A stretch of 60,745 nucleotides of DNA, taken from the NCBI GenBank assembly GCA_035296965.1, contig DATGZX010000369.1:1-60745 (forward strand), written 5' to 3'. The position numbers were made by a program, and so were the translations under genes. Source of the stretch: DATGZX01 sp035296965. Lineage in GTDB: Bacteria > Planctomycetota > Planctomycetia > Gemmatales > Gemmataceae. Below the pieces are notes generated by a model. That model was not told where the DNA came from. It saw only the letters and a program-made list of their open reading frames with translations, and searched no databases. This document shows, piece by piece, positions 36,345 through 45,639 of this stretch; position 1 is the first letter of the stretch; each line of letters opens with the position of its first letter.

Positions 36345-37758
36345 CCTTCGACGCCTGCTGTTCAGGCAAGCCGTTGCGAAAAGCGTCAAACGGAAGGTAG
36401 CGATCAAATACCGCGGCCACCACGCGAACCAGCAGGCGGCCAAGAGGCGCGGTGAGCCGGATTCTACTTGGATCGGCAATCACGATACCTTGCTCGATCA
36501 GCTCAGCGAGCCTCGATAACTCGTCCGCAAAGTACTCATCGAAGACGACATTAAAGCGGTCCTCGAGACTCTGTTTGTCGATGGTGCCGTGCCCATAGAG
36601 TTGCTGAATCAACTCGCGACGCAACCGATCGTCGTCGCTCAAATGCAAGCCGCACTGTGTTGCCAAACCGCTTTTCAGCGCTTGTCCCCACAGCGCGCTC
36701 TCCTTGCGGTTCTGGGCATAGGCGTTGTCCAGTTGGCTAATGGCCGAAGGCCCCAGGCCGATGATGTCGAGTTCCTTACCGGTGGTCATACCCTGAAACG
36801 TCCGGCGGAGCGAGCCATGTTCACTGGCTTGGGCAAGCGCCTCATCCGGCTTGGCAAAGTGATCCAGACCGATGAACCGGTATCCCGCGTCCAGAAGGCA
36901 ATTGATGGCAAGCAAGTTCAAGTCCAGGGACAAGTCGCCGGAAGGAAGGTCGGTGCGGCGGAAGACGTTTTGCCACCGAAATATCTCCGGGATAACGGCC
37001 AAGCGATAGAAAGCAATCCGGTCCGGAGAAAGCAGGATCGTCTTCTCCAAGGTCTCGGCCATGCTTTCCAGGGTTTGAAACGGCAGGCCGTAGATCAAGT
37101 CGAAGTTGATCGACGAAAAGGCGAGAGACCGGCACCAGTCGACCAGACGCTGTACCAGCTCGAACGGCTGGACGCGGTTGATTGCGTGCTGAACCGCGAT
37201 CGAGAAGTCCTGGACACCTAAGCTGACGCGATTGAATCCCAATCCGCGCAAGGTTTGCAGGTGTTCCAGACTCGTGACCCGCGGGTCGATTTCAACTGCG
37301 ATCTCCGCATCGTGGGCAATGGAAAAGTTGCCCCGTAATGTGCCGAACAGCTTTTCCAGCTGGTCCGGCCGCAAAAATGTTGGTGACCCTCCGCCAAGAT
37401 GCACCTGCTGGACTTCGCCGGCACCGATCACTTCGGCAAAATACTGAGCCTCGATCTCCAGGCCTTCCAGGAGTAAGTCACTTGGATCATTGCCGCCGCG
37501 TTTGCTTTTCGGCACGATTTCCTTGGTGCACGCGCAGTAGTAACAGAGCTGCTCGCAGAAGGGAATATGCACGTAGAGGGATAACGGCCGCATGGCACGT
37601 GCCGAATGGCGTAAATCTATCAGGAGTTCGGCAGGGCCGTAGTCTTTCGTCCAAAACGGTGCTACCGGGTAGGAAGTATGCCTGGGCAATGCAAGACCGG
37701 CATAGTGCCGGTAGATGCGCCTCTCTGCTTCGCTCAACTCGAACCTATGGGTGCTCAT
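36337..37758 (-). CDS. hemN: Oxygen-independent coproporphyrinogen III oxidase
   Basis: 473 residues. LPRHTSYPVAPFW at 24-36 is the HemN tripod start. The radical SAM cluster is C68-EQL-C72-YY-C75-A-C77, the CxxxCxxCxC form of true HemN rather than HemW. GGGSPTFLRPDQLEKLF and GVQDFSIAVQHAINRVQPFE follow, and the C-terminal domain is present. The enzyme makes protoporphyrinogen IX from coproporphyrinogen III without oxygen, using SAM. Length is close to the usual 450-460. It is the first of three leftward genes with the broken Usp and tpl; no other heme genes are near. Confidence 0.92.
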   Translation of the reverse strand: MSTHRFELSEAERRIYRHYAGLALPRHTSYPVAPFWTKDYGPAELLIDLRHSARAMRPLSLYVHIPFCEQLCYYCACTKEIVPKSKRGGNDPSDLLLEGLEIEAQYFAEVIGAGEVQQVHLGGGSPTFLRPDQLEKLFGTLRGNFSIAHDAEIAVEIDPRVTSLEHLQTLRGLGFNRVSLGVQDFSIAVQHAINRVQPFELVQRLVDWCRSLAFSSINFDLIYGLPFQTLESMAETLEKTILLSPDRIAFYRLAVIPEIFRWQNVFRRTDLPSGDLSLDLNLLAINCLLDAGYRFIGLDHFAKPDEALAQASEHGSLRRTFQGMTTGKELDIIGLGPSAISQLDNAYAQNRKESALWGQALKSGLATQCGLHLSDDDRLRRELIQQLYGHGTIDKQSLEDRFNVVFDEYFADELSRLAELIEQGIVIADPSRIRLTAPLGRLLVRVVAAVFDRYLPFDAFRNGLPEQQASKVG

Positions 37759-37913
37759 GGCTAAAAGTGTCAGCGGCCAATGCTTCGTGGAAGTTCACCA
37801 ACCAGTTCTGCGTTTCGCCATGGCGTGGACCAGCTTCGCCGAATTCTCTCCCGCGCCGGCGTCCCTGGGCAAGAAGCCTTCAAAAAGCCCTGGCCACGCA
37901 TTCGAGGCGTTCA

Positions 37914-38105
37914 TCACTTGCGGTCCGGCCAAAACTTAAACACCTTGGGGCCTGGCTGCCGTTGGGGCGACCAGCTGCAAAGGTAGTGCTCACCGCAGAA
38001 ATAGCGGCGATGCACAAGCCGCTCTGCGGGGCGATTACACCGACAGCACGTCTGTCCGCGGAAGCACGCCGCTATCCTTCGAACGGTTTCGTGTTCCAGT
38101 TCCAT
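37914..38105 (-). CDS. Small zinc-binding protein
   Basis: 63 residues; GGAGAG lies before the ATG at 38105. The sequence CFRGQTCCRCNRPAERLVHR, RYFCGEHYL has a CxxC...CxxH layout that would bind one zinc. Proteins of this size and pattern occur in other planctomycetes. It lies 155 bases upstream of hemN in the same direction and may share its transcript. Function unknown. Confidence 0.6.
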   Translation of the reverse strand: MELEHETVRRIAACFRGQTCCRCNRPAERLVHRRYFCGEHYLCSWSPQRQPGPKVFKFWPDRK

Positions 38106-39138
38106 CGGTGGCTCTCCGGGCCTCGGGGTCTTTGTGTTTACAATGCGGCATTCACTTGCAACTTCTTTGCCGGATCAGCAGAATCTCACACCTCGGATGC
38201 AGGATTTCCTGCCGAATGCGGCATATCCAATGTTTATCGTGGTTTGGCGTCTGGTTCGCGGATTCCAATGACAGCATTAGTCTAGCGGATTAGGAGGTCC
38301 ATCCCAGCACAGGTTCTGTGCGGTCTTGGCGTTCTGCCGCTTCTCGACTGCCAGACAGATAAGTCGCAATTACGAAGAAGACGACTGAAACCCTGGCGGC
38401 GATGGAGCTTACCTTGCCTCCGTTTAATCCATCGGCTTTGGCAGCAGAATTGCTAACACCAGGCCGGGGAAAGAAAATCACCTGGATTCATTTGGGAGGA
38501 TCGTTCCGACGATTGTACGAATAGTCAGTAAGCAGAGGGAACCGAGTCGGACAACCTGACGCTGGGGCGGCTGGCACGAAAGTGTCGAACCCGAACAGCG
38601 ATGTGTGTTCTCAGAATCGGCTCGAAGTTCCTGATGCCCATGGAAGAAGCGGTTGCCCGGTAGGGTTTCGGCTCGTACTACGCATCTCGTAAGGGAGCGC
38701 CGACCCTACGGCAGCGACCACTTCCGAGGCAACAAACAGAAGGGAGGTAGCCTGTCAGTATTGCGATGCTGATTTTGTGGAACCTGTCGCTTGGTCGGAT
38801 TTCGGCTTATACGGTCTTGGGTGGCCCCGGTTCCAAGAGCTGTTCCCCCAAGAAACTTGATAAGTAAACACCGATCCCGCTCTCGACGGGTTCCGGTTTG
38901 TCCTTCCGATGCAACAACCCGCAGCACCTACAACTACCATCCCATCTGGTGCTACGGGTTGCTGCCTTTGGCATCCAGCAGAGTCAGATATTGCGGCAAG
39001 GCATGTTGGGGCGACACCAGGGGCCAAGCCGCCCGAAGAGAGTAGCCGGCGTCTGGAATGACCAGCAGGAACTCAGGGACCAGCTAGGGGGTTGGGAGAG
39101 GTTGTTCTGCTAGGAGATTCGCCCTTTTAGTGTCGCGG
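38106..39138. other. Long stretch without a convincing gene
   Basis: About 1030 bases with only short, unrelated open frames on both strands and no ribosome sites of note. No repeat or RNA gene was recognised. It abuts a decapitated ECF gene and a broken transposase, so I take it as decaying accessory DNA plus the promoter of the truncated ECF gene. Confidence 0.5.
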
Positions 39139-39306
39139 ATGAGCGATTTCACCCGCATCCCGTCCGCCATCGAGCAGGGCGATCCCCACGCCGCCGACCA
39201 GCTCTTGCCGCTCGTTTACGAGGAGCTGCGCAAGCTAGCGGCACAGAAGCTGGCCCAGGAAAAGCCCGGCCAGACCCTGCAAGCGACGGCGAAGGAGCCG
39301 TTTTGA
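39139..39306 (+). pseudogene. N-terminal stub of an ECF sigma factor
   Basis: 55 residues: MSDFTRIPSAIEQGDPHAAD, QLLPLVYEELRKLAAQKLAQ, EKPGQTLQATA, then KEPF and a stop. The first 50 match region 2 entry of the planctomycete ECF group and parallel the intact ECF at 57928-58488 (HAAEHLLPLVYDELRRLAQR, APGQTLDATALVHEAYLRLV). Homology breaks at about 39288, where transposase-associated sequence begins. Regions 2.2-4 are gone, so it cannot bind promoters. Confidence 0.75.
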
Positions 39307-39333
39307 GGATGCTTCACGCGGCGCGGCTGAGAG

Positions 39334-40251
39334 TCACCATGGGGAGATGACGACGCCGAGCAACAGACTCGACATTGAGGTCAAGGACCACGACCAGTTG
39401 GCCCTTGACGAGCGTTTGCGGACCGGCACAAGGCGAAGCACGCGGCCAGCCTGGGCTCGGTGAGAAAAGTGGGCCATGACGACGGCGACCCACCAGCAGA
39501 AAGGCCAGCACTGTGGCAGGGCGAAGGGCAGCCGCGCAGCCCACAAGCCGGCGTTGGTTGGGACGACTGTCAAGTCGGTGTGCCAGACGTGATTGGGCCG
39601 ATCGGCAGTGACGCGCCGGGCGGACGGCATGGGCTGAGTGGGATGCGGCGTCGGCTCACGGACGGGAGGCTCGCGGCGGATGCGGCCGATGGTCGTGGTG
39701 GCCAGATGCAAGCCGGCGCGGGCCAGGATTTGCGCGATCTTGACCTTGCCCAGCCGCGGACAGAGACTTTGCAAGCGCTGCACGACGGCGCGGACGAAGT
39801 CGGGAAACCTGTTGACTGGCTCAGGCGTGCGCAACCAGGCGTTGGGCCCTTTCTCGTCGAGGCGTTTGCCCCAGGAGGCGATCGTCGCCTCCGTGACCTG
39901 GAAGACGCTGGCAGTCTGGGCTAGCGACCTGCAACGGGCGGCGCGCAGTTCCAGGATAGCGAGGCGCCGCGTGGGCCGATAATGCGGCCGGCGTGCGGCG
40001 GGAATTTCGGCCATGCGGGCATCCTTGATGCGGAGTTCTTCGCGCAGCAAGGCGACCTCCTGGTCGAGTTGATCGGCCTTGGCCGTCAAGCGAATACGCG
40101 CATTGGGGCTGTTCGCCGCCGAACTGCGGGTGTAGGAAAGCGCGTGCTGGGCCAGTGCGATCACCTGGAGCCCCGCGGCTTGGATCGCTTTGGTCCAGTT
40201 CTTCGGGACGGTCAAACTCGGTTGCTCGGACGAAGTTGAAGTGTCGGGCAT
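39334..40251 (-). pseudogene. DDE integrase-type transposase, C-terminally broken
   Basis: 305 residues. The first 130 hold a helix-turn-helix-like region (LAQTASVFQVTEATIASWGK); then come LGKVKIAQILARAGLHLATT and a retroviral-integrase core start, ADRPNHVWHTDLTVVP (first Asp of DDE in HTDLT). After FCWWVAVVMAHFS the frame no longer matches an integrase fold and runs into Arg/Ser-rich sequence, as after a frameshift; the second Asp and Glu are not found. The other end joins the decapitated ECF gene. Terminal inverted repeats were not found, so the limits are unknown. Confidence 0.6.
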
Positions 40252-40637
40252 GGCTGGTCCCGGAATGATCGGGTGGGTCGTTCCCGTCCCGAAATGCTGT
40301 CATCCTGACTGAAGGGTAGCCTGGCCATCATCGAACGCTTCATTCGCCCCCTCAACGACGGATGCACCCGAGTCCTTTCCGTCGTGCTGATCGCGCAGCG
40401 ATCGCTCCGTTAAAACCAGTTTTTGCACACGGACTTTTGTCATTTTTCCGGCAAAACCTAGTGCTCAAACGTCCACATCAAATTCGCTGGGCCAGCACAG
40501 CGGAGGACAGGGTGTCCCTCGCCTTGAAACTGGACTGAATTGGGGATTCAGGATCTTGGCGCTTCGCACTGCTTGAGTACAAGCAGTGGCATGAATTCAC
40601 TCGACTACCCCGAGGCCCTGCGGCCGGCCGGGCGATC
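40252..40637. other. Intergenic next to the transposase, nothing recognised
   Basis: 386 bases. Presumably it holds the right end of the insertion sequence and the terminator region of the CocE-type gene. No inverted repeat matching the left side was found by eye. Confidence 0.4.
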
Positions 40638-43157
40638 CTACTTCCCTTTCTTTTCCGGTAGGGAAATGACAGGCAAGAGCACGTGCGACGGATACTCGGC
40701 GCTGTGGTAGATGACTTGTTCTGCGGTTACGAAATTGGTGTCCTTCTCGTTGTGGCCGCCGGTGTTCAAGTTGCGAGAAAAGAGCGGGAATGACGCGGAA
40801 CTGATTTCCACACGCAAGCGATGCTTGGCTGGAATCGTGATTCCGGTGTGCCATAGATCGAGTGTGTATCCGTAAACCTTCCCGGATTCGAGAAACGTCG
40901 GCGCCTTTGTGGATTGGCGAAAGCGAGCGCGAATCTTGCCTGAACTGAGGGAGAATAGCTTACCCTTCTCGTCCACTTCTACCAGGCGCACGAACCAATC
41001 GGTGTCCTTGGCCGAGGAAGCGGCATAGAGAACCGCACTGAGAGGCCCTGCAAACGTATAAGGTTTCTCGAAGGGCTGGGAGGCATAAACCAACATGTCA
41101 TTGCGCGAACTGACGAGCTTTTCGTGATAGGCTTTGCCCTTTTCTGCGATCTCCTCGCTGGACTTCGGCTTCTTGTCCGTGTCGGATTTGTCATCTTCGT
41201 CATCGAAGAAACGCGGGTCCGGTGTTGGATCAGCAGGATCATATGCGTAGCGATCTGTAGGCTGTTCACCGACCGGCGCGGTTCGAGAGAGCCTCCCGTC
41301 TCCCTTGGACGTATTGGCCTTGCCGTTGCTGGCGAAGTACCACTTCTCGAATTTCGTTTCGGCAAGTGGGTAAGTGTCGCCGCGCACCCATTGGTTCGAT
41401 CCCATGACGAACAGGTTCACTAGCGGTTCCTTGGCGACGCCGTTGTCGATTCCTTTGAGCCAGAAATCGAACCAACGCAAGTAGGCGCGCGGCAAGTCGA
41501 GCAAGGCGGCCGATCCAAAATCGCGCTCGCCCAGCGTGCGCGTTGCCTCATCTGTATGTCCCCAGGGCCCGAGCACGAGTTTTTGCGAGCCATGTTTGCA
41601 ACTGGCCATTTTCAGGTAGTTCAGCTTGGTGCCGATGCCGTCGCCATCGAACCAGCCGGATTGGTGGAAGACCGGAATGTTGACGTCCTTCAATCGATCA
41701 AGGAAGTTGGCCTGATCCCAATAGGCATCGTTTGTGGGGTGCTCGATCCATTTTCGCCAGTAGGGGTTTTCTTTGCCGAGGATTGTCTTATCCAGGTCGA
41801 TCACGGGCAAAGAGCGCAGCAGCTTCGCGTATTTTTTCTCGCCGATTTTCTGGATTGCCGCTCCAGAAATATCGGCGGTGGCGGAGCTTTCCAGGATGTC
41901 GGCCCACCAGATGTCGCCCCAAAGGAAAAAGACGCCGTACTCGTAAGGGAGGTTGTAGAACGGGTCGGGCGGCGAGACGTTAGGAATAATGGTGACGAGG
42001 TGCGGCGGACACTGGCTGGCCGCCCACCATTGCACCCAGCCCAGGTACGAGCCGCCGATCATGCCGACTTTGCCGGTTGACCAGGGCTGAGAAGCAAGCC
42101 ATTCGATGGTATCGTAGCCGTCCTTGGCTTCGTTCACGAACGGTTCCCAGGTGCCGCCCGAGCCAAACCTGCCACGGCAATCCTGGATGGCCGCTGCGTA
42201 TCCTCTGCGCGCGTAGAATTTGCCTTTAATCTCAGACAGTTCCTTCTTGTAGGGAGTGCGGATCAGGATGACCGGACGTTTCGCCTCGCTTTCCGGCCGA
42301 TAAATGTTTGTCGCAAGTTTGACGCCGTCCCGCATGGGAATCATCACGTTCTCTTGAGTCTGGACCTTGAATTCCGGCTTGGAAATCAGCGGGTCGGTTT
42401 CCGGAGTTTGTCGCAGAATCTCAAATCCTTCGCGGACGTAACTGGCTCCCTGAGCCGGAATGTCGCCCAGGTAGATTTTGCCTTCCTTATCGGCCCAGAG
42501 GGTGATGTCGATCCCCGCCACACCGTAGGTGTACCTGGTGAACTTAAAGTCCCGGCCGGCGACGCTTCGTTCCACTTCGTCCTTGCGTTCTACTGAACAG
42601 GTCAGAGACGAGCCTGGAAGAATGATTAAAGGAAAGGACTGCTTCCCGACCTTTTTTCCGTCGTAAGCGCGCAGAGCCAACGAAAGTAGAGCAGGAGAAT
42701 TATTTTCGAAGAGTGTCGCTCCATTCTTCACATTGATTGTGACCGTTTTCCCACTCATCGTTCGCTTGGCAACGCCGTCCTCGCGCACGATATTGACGTC
42801 GCCTTTGGGTGAGGTCTGTTTGATCGTCGTCCAGTAGCCTTTTTTGTCGGGAGTGATCGTCAGAGACTGCTTCACGGTCTGGCCGGCGAAAGATAGGACG
42901 CTGTTATTCTGGAACGTCCCGTCAGCCTTCCAGGTGAAAGTGATCGTTATCAAGCGTTCTTCGTTCTTGTAAACGAAGAACGTGCCCGAATCGCTAAAGC
43001 CCGCCAGGGAAACGGGCAGAATGGGCTTTTCAGGTCCCTTTTTTTGCTCTTTGGGATGGTCCTCTTGTTGCGCTGCCCAATTCGGCTGAACGGCTCCAAC
43101 TCCCGCCGATAGTAGTAGTAGCCAAAAAGCAGCTCTAGCCCCGCCGCCAAGTTTCAT
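40638..43157 (-). CDS. Secreted CocE/NonD family hydrolase (X-Pro dipeptidyl-peptidase type)
   Basis: 839 residues with a signal peptide (AAFWLLLLSAGVGAVQPNWA). A beta-rich domain of about 240 residues precedes the S15-type alpha/beta hydrolase: VMIPMRDGVKLATNIYRP, catalytic Ser370 in GGSYLGW, Asp504 in SGWFDGDGIG, His534 in LGPWGHTD, and a C-terminal jelly roll (SGKVYGYTLDLWHTGITIPA). The triad is intact. Members hydrolyse esters or X-Pro peptides; the actual substrate is unknown. The extra N-terminal domain is longer than in cocaine esterase. It stands alone between debris regions. Confidence 0.9.
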   Translation of the reverse strand: MKLGGGARAAFWLLLLSAGVGAVQPNWAAQQEDHPKEQKKGPEKPILPVSLAGFSDSGTFFVYKNEERLITITFTWKADGTFQNNSVLSFAGQTVKQSLTITPDKKGYWTTIKQTSPKGDVNIVREDGVAKRTMSGKTVTINVKNGATLFENNSPALLSLALRAYDGKKVGKQSFPLIILPGSSLTCSVERKDEVERSVAGRDFKFTRYTYGVAGIDITLWADKEGKIYLGDIPAQGASYVREGFEILRQTPETDPLISKPEFKVQTQENVMIPMRDGVKLATNIYRPESEAKRPVILIRTPYKKELSEIKGKFYARRGYAAAIQDCRGRFGSGGTWEPFVNEAKDGYDTIEWLASQPWSTGKVGMIGGSYLGWVQWWAASQCPPHLVTIIPNVSPPDPFYNLPYEYGVFFLWGDIWWADILESSATADISGAAIQKIGEKKYAKLLRSLPVIDLDKTILGKENPYWRKWIEHPTNDAYWDQANFLDRLKDVNIPVFHQSGWFDGDGIGTKLNYLKMASCKHGSQKLVLGPWGHTDEATRTLGERDFGSAALLDLPRAYLRWFDFWLKGIDNGVAKEPLVNLFVMGSNQWVRGDTYPLAETKFEKWYFASNGKANTSKGDGRLSRTAPVGEQPTDRYAYDPADPTPDPRFFDDEDDKSDTDKKPKSSEEIAEKGKAYHEKLVSSRNDMLVYASQPFEKPYTFAGPLSAVLYAASSAKDTDWFVRLVEVDEKGKLFSLSSGKIRARFRQSTKAPTFLESGKVYGYTLDLWHTGITIPAKHRLRVEISSASFPLFSRNLNTGGHNEKDTNFVTAEQVIYHSAEYPSHVLLPVISLPEKKGK

Positions 43158-43520
43158 GTGGTATCCTTTCGATTCTTACGTTGCGAACTCGCTCGGGCGC
43201 GCCACCGAGTCAGCGTCTATTAAATAGTTCTTCGCGAATAGCTTACCCGAGATTCAAATTTGTCATCCAAGAAAAACGTCTAGGTTGACCTTGAGTCCGC
43301 GCGGGAGCAAAACTGTGTAACTCATCACGGTGCCGCTTCGGCCTGCGTGGCGCGAAAATCCGTCTCCTGCGCCAAGGTCTGTATCTGCGTCAGCACGACA
43401 CGGTAGATGTGGTCCTTGACCGACCAAGCGTCTGCATCCACGAACACGATGAGCATGCCCCACAACTCCTAGTCGAATTCGAACAGTGCTGTCACGGGGT
43501 TGGTCGGCCGCTTACCCTAG
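43158..43520. other. Intergenic, no assigned gene
   Basis: 363 bases upstream of the CocE-type gene, so its promoter is expected here. On the minus strand a short frame starting MLIVFVDADAWSVKDHIYRV (about 43458 down) looks protein-like but matches no family I know and lacks a clear ribosome site. Confidence 0.4.
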
Positions 43521-44165
43521 CTAGTGCTCCACCCAACGGTCCTGGGCCCGCAGACAAGCTCGGTACACCTGGAGGCCCATATAGCGGAGCGGGTCGGGCG
43601 GAAGCCAGGTGGGCAGCCGACCACAGAAGAACGGCAACAGGCCGGCAGCGGGCGTCGATTTTCCCAACCTGGCAAGAATCTGCGGAGCCAGGATGCGGCC
43701 TGCATAGTTACTGAGCGAAACGCCGTGGCCGGAATAGCCGGCTGCGTAAAAGAGGTTCCCCTGATCGCCGCCGACACCGAAGGTGGGGAACATATCAAGC
43801 GTGACGCCGAGCACTCCACCCCAGCGATGAGTGAACCGCACCTGCGACAGACTGGGGAAGAATTCGACAAAACGGCTTTCGAGCTTGGCGAAAGTAGGGA
43901 GATCGACGTCGCGATAACCCCCGCCCCAGAAGAGCTTCGCGTCCTCGCCGCCAAAGGCAATGCGATTGTCGGCGGTCAGACGAAAGTAATGGATGAAGTT
44001 GCGGGTCGTCTCCAGGCTGGTGCGGCGTCGGCGCCAACCGATCGCATCGAGCTGGGCGTCGGTAAGCGGCTCGGTGAGCACGATGTAGGTGTGCACCGGA
44101 ATGATCCGTTCGGCCATGAAGCCCAACCCTGGCCCGTAGCCGTTGACCGCGAGTACGACCGCGCG
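43521..44165 (-). pseudogene. C-terminal part of a DAO-type FAD-dependent oxidoreductase
   Basis: About 214 residues match the second half of D-amino-acid-oxidase-type enzymes: RARAVVLAVNGYGPGLGF, IIPVHTYIVLTEPL, NRIAFGGEDAKLFWGGG, the Rossmann end THRWGGVLGVTLDMFPTFGV, and the FAD loop LFYAAGYSGHGVSLSNYAGR. The N-terminal GxGxxG nucleotide-binding half is absent; upstream in frame is low-complexity sequence. The segment from 44190 to 44400 carries another protein-like piece (SLWTVYLPSLLKGLLPTRWS) that I cannot name. A deletion fused the two remnants. Confidence 0.7.
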
Positions 44166-44189
44166 GGCGCGAACCTCAGGCTCCTTCTC

Positions 44190-44655
44190 CCACTCCGGAG
44201 CAAGGACGAAGAGTAAGAGAGAGTAAGAGGCGAGGGAATCACCTCGCCCGTCCCGTGAAATCGTCCAAGCTCCGGTACACGCTGAAAATCGTGCCGGCGA
44301 CGAAGTCGGACCAGCGGGTCGGTAGCAAGCCTTTCAACAGGGAGGGCAAATACACGGTCCAAAGGCTCTTTACGAATGGCCCTTAGAACACCTTCTTCGA
44401 CTGGGGGAGGCAGCGGTTCCGCAGCTTATCAACGAGCTGGGAACCCAGATCCCGAGGTCCTTCTTGGTCAGATTCACCGGAGAAATGCCAGGATCCTCAG
44501 CATCGTTACAAGTGGGGCCAGAAATGACGGCGAAGGATTCGACGCGGGCAGCGCGCGGAAATGGCACTTTGATTACCGCGGGCTGGTCCCAGAAGGAGAA
44601 ACACGCGAGCAATCGACAGGATCGAAATCCGGGAGCGACTGAGCAGGAGTTATAA
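44190..44655 (-). other. Overlapping gene scraps, not identified
   Basis: Two minus-strand stretches look like former coding sequence: TVYLPSLLKGLLPTRWSDFV followed by AGTIFSVYRSLDDFTGR (about 44250-44375), and ESFAVISGPTCNDAEDPGIS followed by PVNLTKKDLGIWVPSSLI (about 44420-44540). Stops and frame changes separate them. I do not recognise the source gene; both could be from one protein. Confidence 0.35.
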
Positions 44656-44874
44656 TTACTCCTGGGCCATCGGTTCAAGTCCGCCACAGAAACCGCAGCC
44701 GAGCTTTGCCGACTTCTGGTATCTGGGCAGCAGGATGCGATGAGAGCAATCCAGGGTGACTAGCTGCCACTTCTTTTGAACCACTTCCCTGCTTAGTACC
44801 TTCCGAGACGGGCCGCCTGCATTGACGAAGAATAATTGCCGATACCCTTCCGGCACTTCAGCTCGGCTATCCAT
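44656..44874 (-). CDS. Small Cys/His-containing hypothetical protein
   Basis: 72 residues from the ATG at 44874, chosen because AAGGGAG stands seven bases upstream; the longer frame to 45135 is low complexity. DSRAEVPEGYRQLFFVNAGG is followed by LVTLDCSHRILLPRYQKSAK and LGCGFCGGLEP. C..H and CGFC could make a zinc site. Family not recognised. Confidence 0.55.
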   Translation of the reverse strand: MDSRAEVPEGYRQLFFVNAGGPSRKVLSREVVQKKWQLVTLDCSHRILLPRYQKSAKLGCGFCGGLEPMAQE

Positions 44875-45210
44875 GGTTGCTCCCTTCACGTGGTGGCGAA
44901 CAGCCTGCTTGCGTCTCGTGCCGCTGTTCTTTCCCTCCGGCTTCCTGTTCCTTGACGGTTCCTGGGGTAGAGATGCTGGCAGGGTCGCCCGCAAGGTACT
45001 GCCCAGCAAGCGTGACGCCAGGGACAGGCGGGAATGAGCCGGCCGGTTGCTATTCGCTTGCTTGTGGGGCATGGTTTCACTTCCATCAGGAAAACAGAAC
45101 TCACCGGCGAAGTTCGTTCGCCGACGCCGATCCACAGCCAGGAATTGATGGGCTGCGCCAAGAGAGAAGAATCAGGGCAGGCAACTCCTTGCCCCTGAAG
45201 CGTGCTGAAG

Positions 45211-45284
45211 TTGCAGGGGTAGGATTTGAACCTACGACCTCAAGGTTATGAGCCTTGCGAGCTACCGGGCTGCTCCACCCTGCG
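45211..45284 (-). tRNA. Initiator tRNA-fMet (anticodon CAU)
   Basis: Read from 45284 to 45211 the sequence folds as a 74-nt cloverleaf: acceptor CGCAGGG with CCCTGCA, D-arm GAGC...GCTC, anticodon loop CTCATAA, T-loop TTCAAAT, discriminator A. The first base C1 faces A72, an unpaired end that marks initiator tRNAs. Two of the three G:C pairs typical of the initiator anticodon stem are present (30:40 and 31:39); the third is A29:T41. CCA is not encoded. It lies 61 bases from the CRISPR-like array. Confidence 0.93.
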
Positions 45285-45345
45285 ATTAGTTGTTCTTATG
45301 CTACTGGAGATTTGCAGATTTCACAAGGAGGGTGGCTCACGCTGA

Positions 45346-45600
45346 GTGCTCAACGCCTTTCGGCATCACGGAGTTTCGCGGTCTCCGCGAGAGTCTCGAT
45401 ATGCCCGAAGTGTCGCAGTGCTCAACGCCTTTCGGCATCACGGAGTTTCGCGGGGTGGAGGAAGTACAGCAATCGAATCAACGACATCGAGTGCTCAACG
45501 CCTTTCGGCATCACGGAGTTTCGCGGCCCCTGACTCCTGCCCCCTGACTCCTGCCTCCCGCCACGTGCTCAACGCCTTTCGGCATCACGGAGTTTCGCGG
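45346..45600 (-). CRISPR. Short CRISPR-like array, four 36-bp repeats, no cas genes
   Basis: Four identical 36-base repeats lie at 45346-45381, 45418-45453, 45491-45526 and 45565-45600 (starting GTGCTCAACGCC, ending AGTTTCGCGG). The spacers are 36, 37 and 38 bases, and the first two are unrelated. On the minus strand the repeat ends GCCGAAAGGCGTTGAGCAC, a GNRA-loop hairpin followed by a handle-like tail, so I favour that orientation. The third spacer is almost the same as the sequence after the fourth repeat. No cas gene lies in the window. It may be an orphan or minimal array served by cas genes elsewhere, or a dispersed repeat family. Confidence 0.65.
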
Positions 45601-45635
45601 CCCCTGACTCCTGCCCCCTGACTCCTGCCTCCCGC
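45527..45635. repeat. Duplicated spacer unit built from a 14-bp minisatellite
   Basis: The 35 bases at 45527-45561 recur exactly at 45601-45635, shifted by 74 bases, so one repeat-plus-spacer unit has been copied in tandem. The unit itself contains two copies of CCCCTGACTCCTGC followed by CTCCCGC. That is minisatellite-like sequence and not an obvious phage-derived spacer. Confidence 0.85.
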
Positions 45636-45639
45636 AGAT

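Noticed and set aside
36337..37758. HemW (heme chaperone) instead of HemN
   Set aside because: The CxxxCxxCxC cluster with the fourth Cys and the PRHTSYP N-terminus are features of HemN.
37338..38285. 315-codon open frame on the plus strand
   Set aside because: Its first third is antisense to hemN and the rest crosses the small zinc-protein gene; low-complexity translation without any motif.
38290..38481. 63-residue frame on the minus strand
   Set aside because: No ribosome site, no family, and the codon pattern is unlike neighbours.
45290..45621. Small open frames across the array (proteins repeating LNAFRHHGVSR or RNSVMPKGVEH)
   Set aside because: They are translations of the 36-bp repeats, a familiar annotation artefact.
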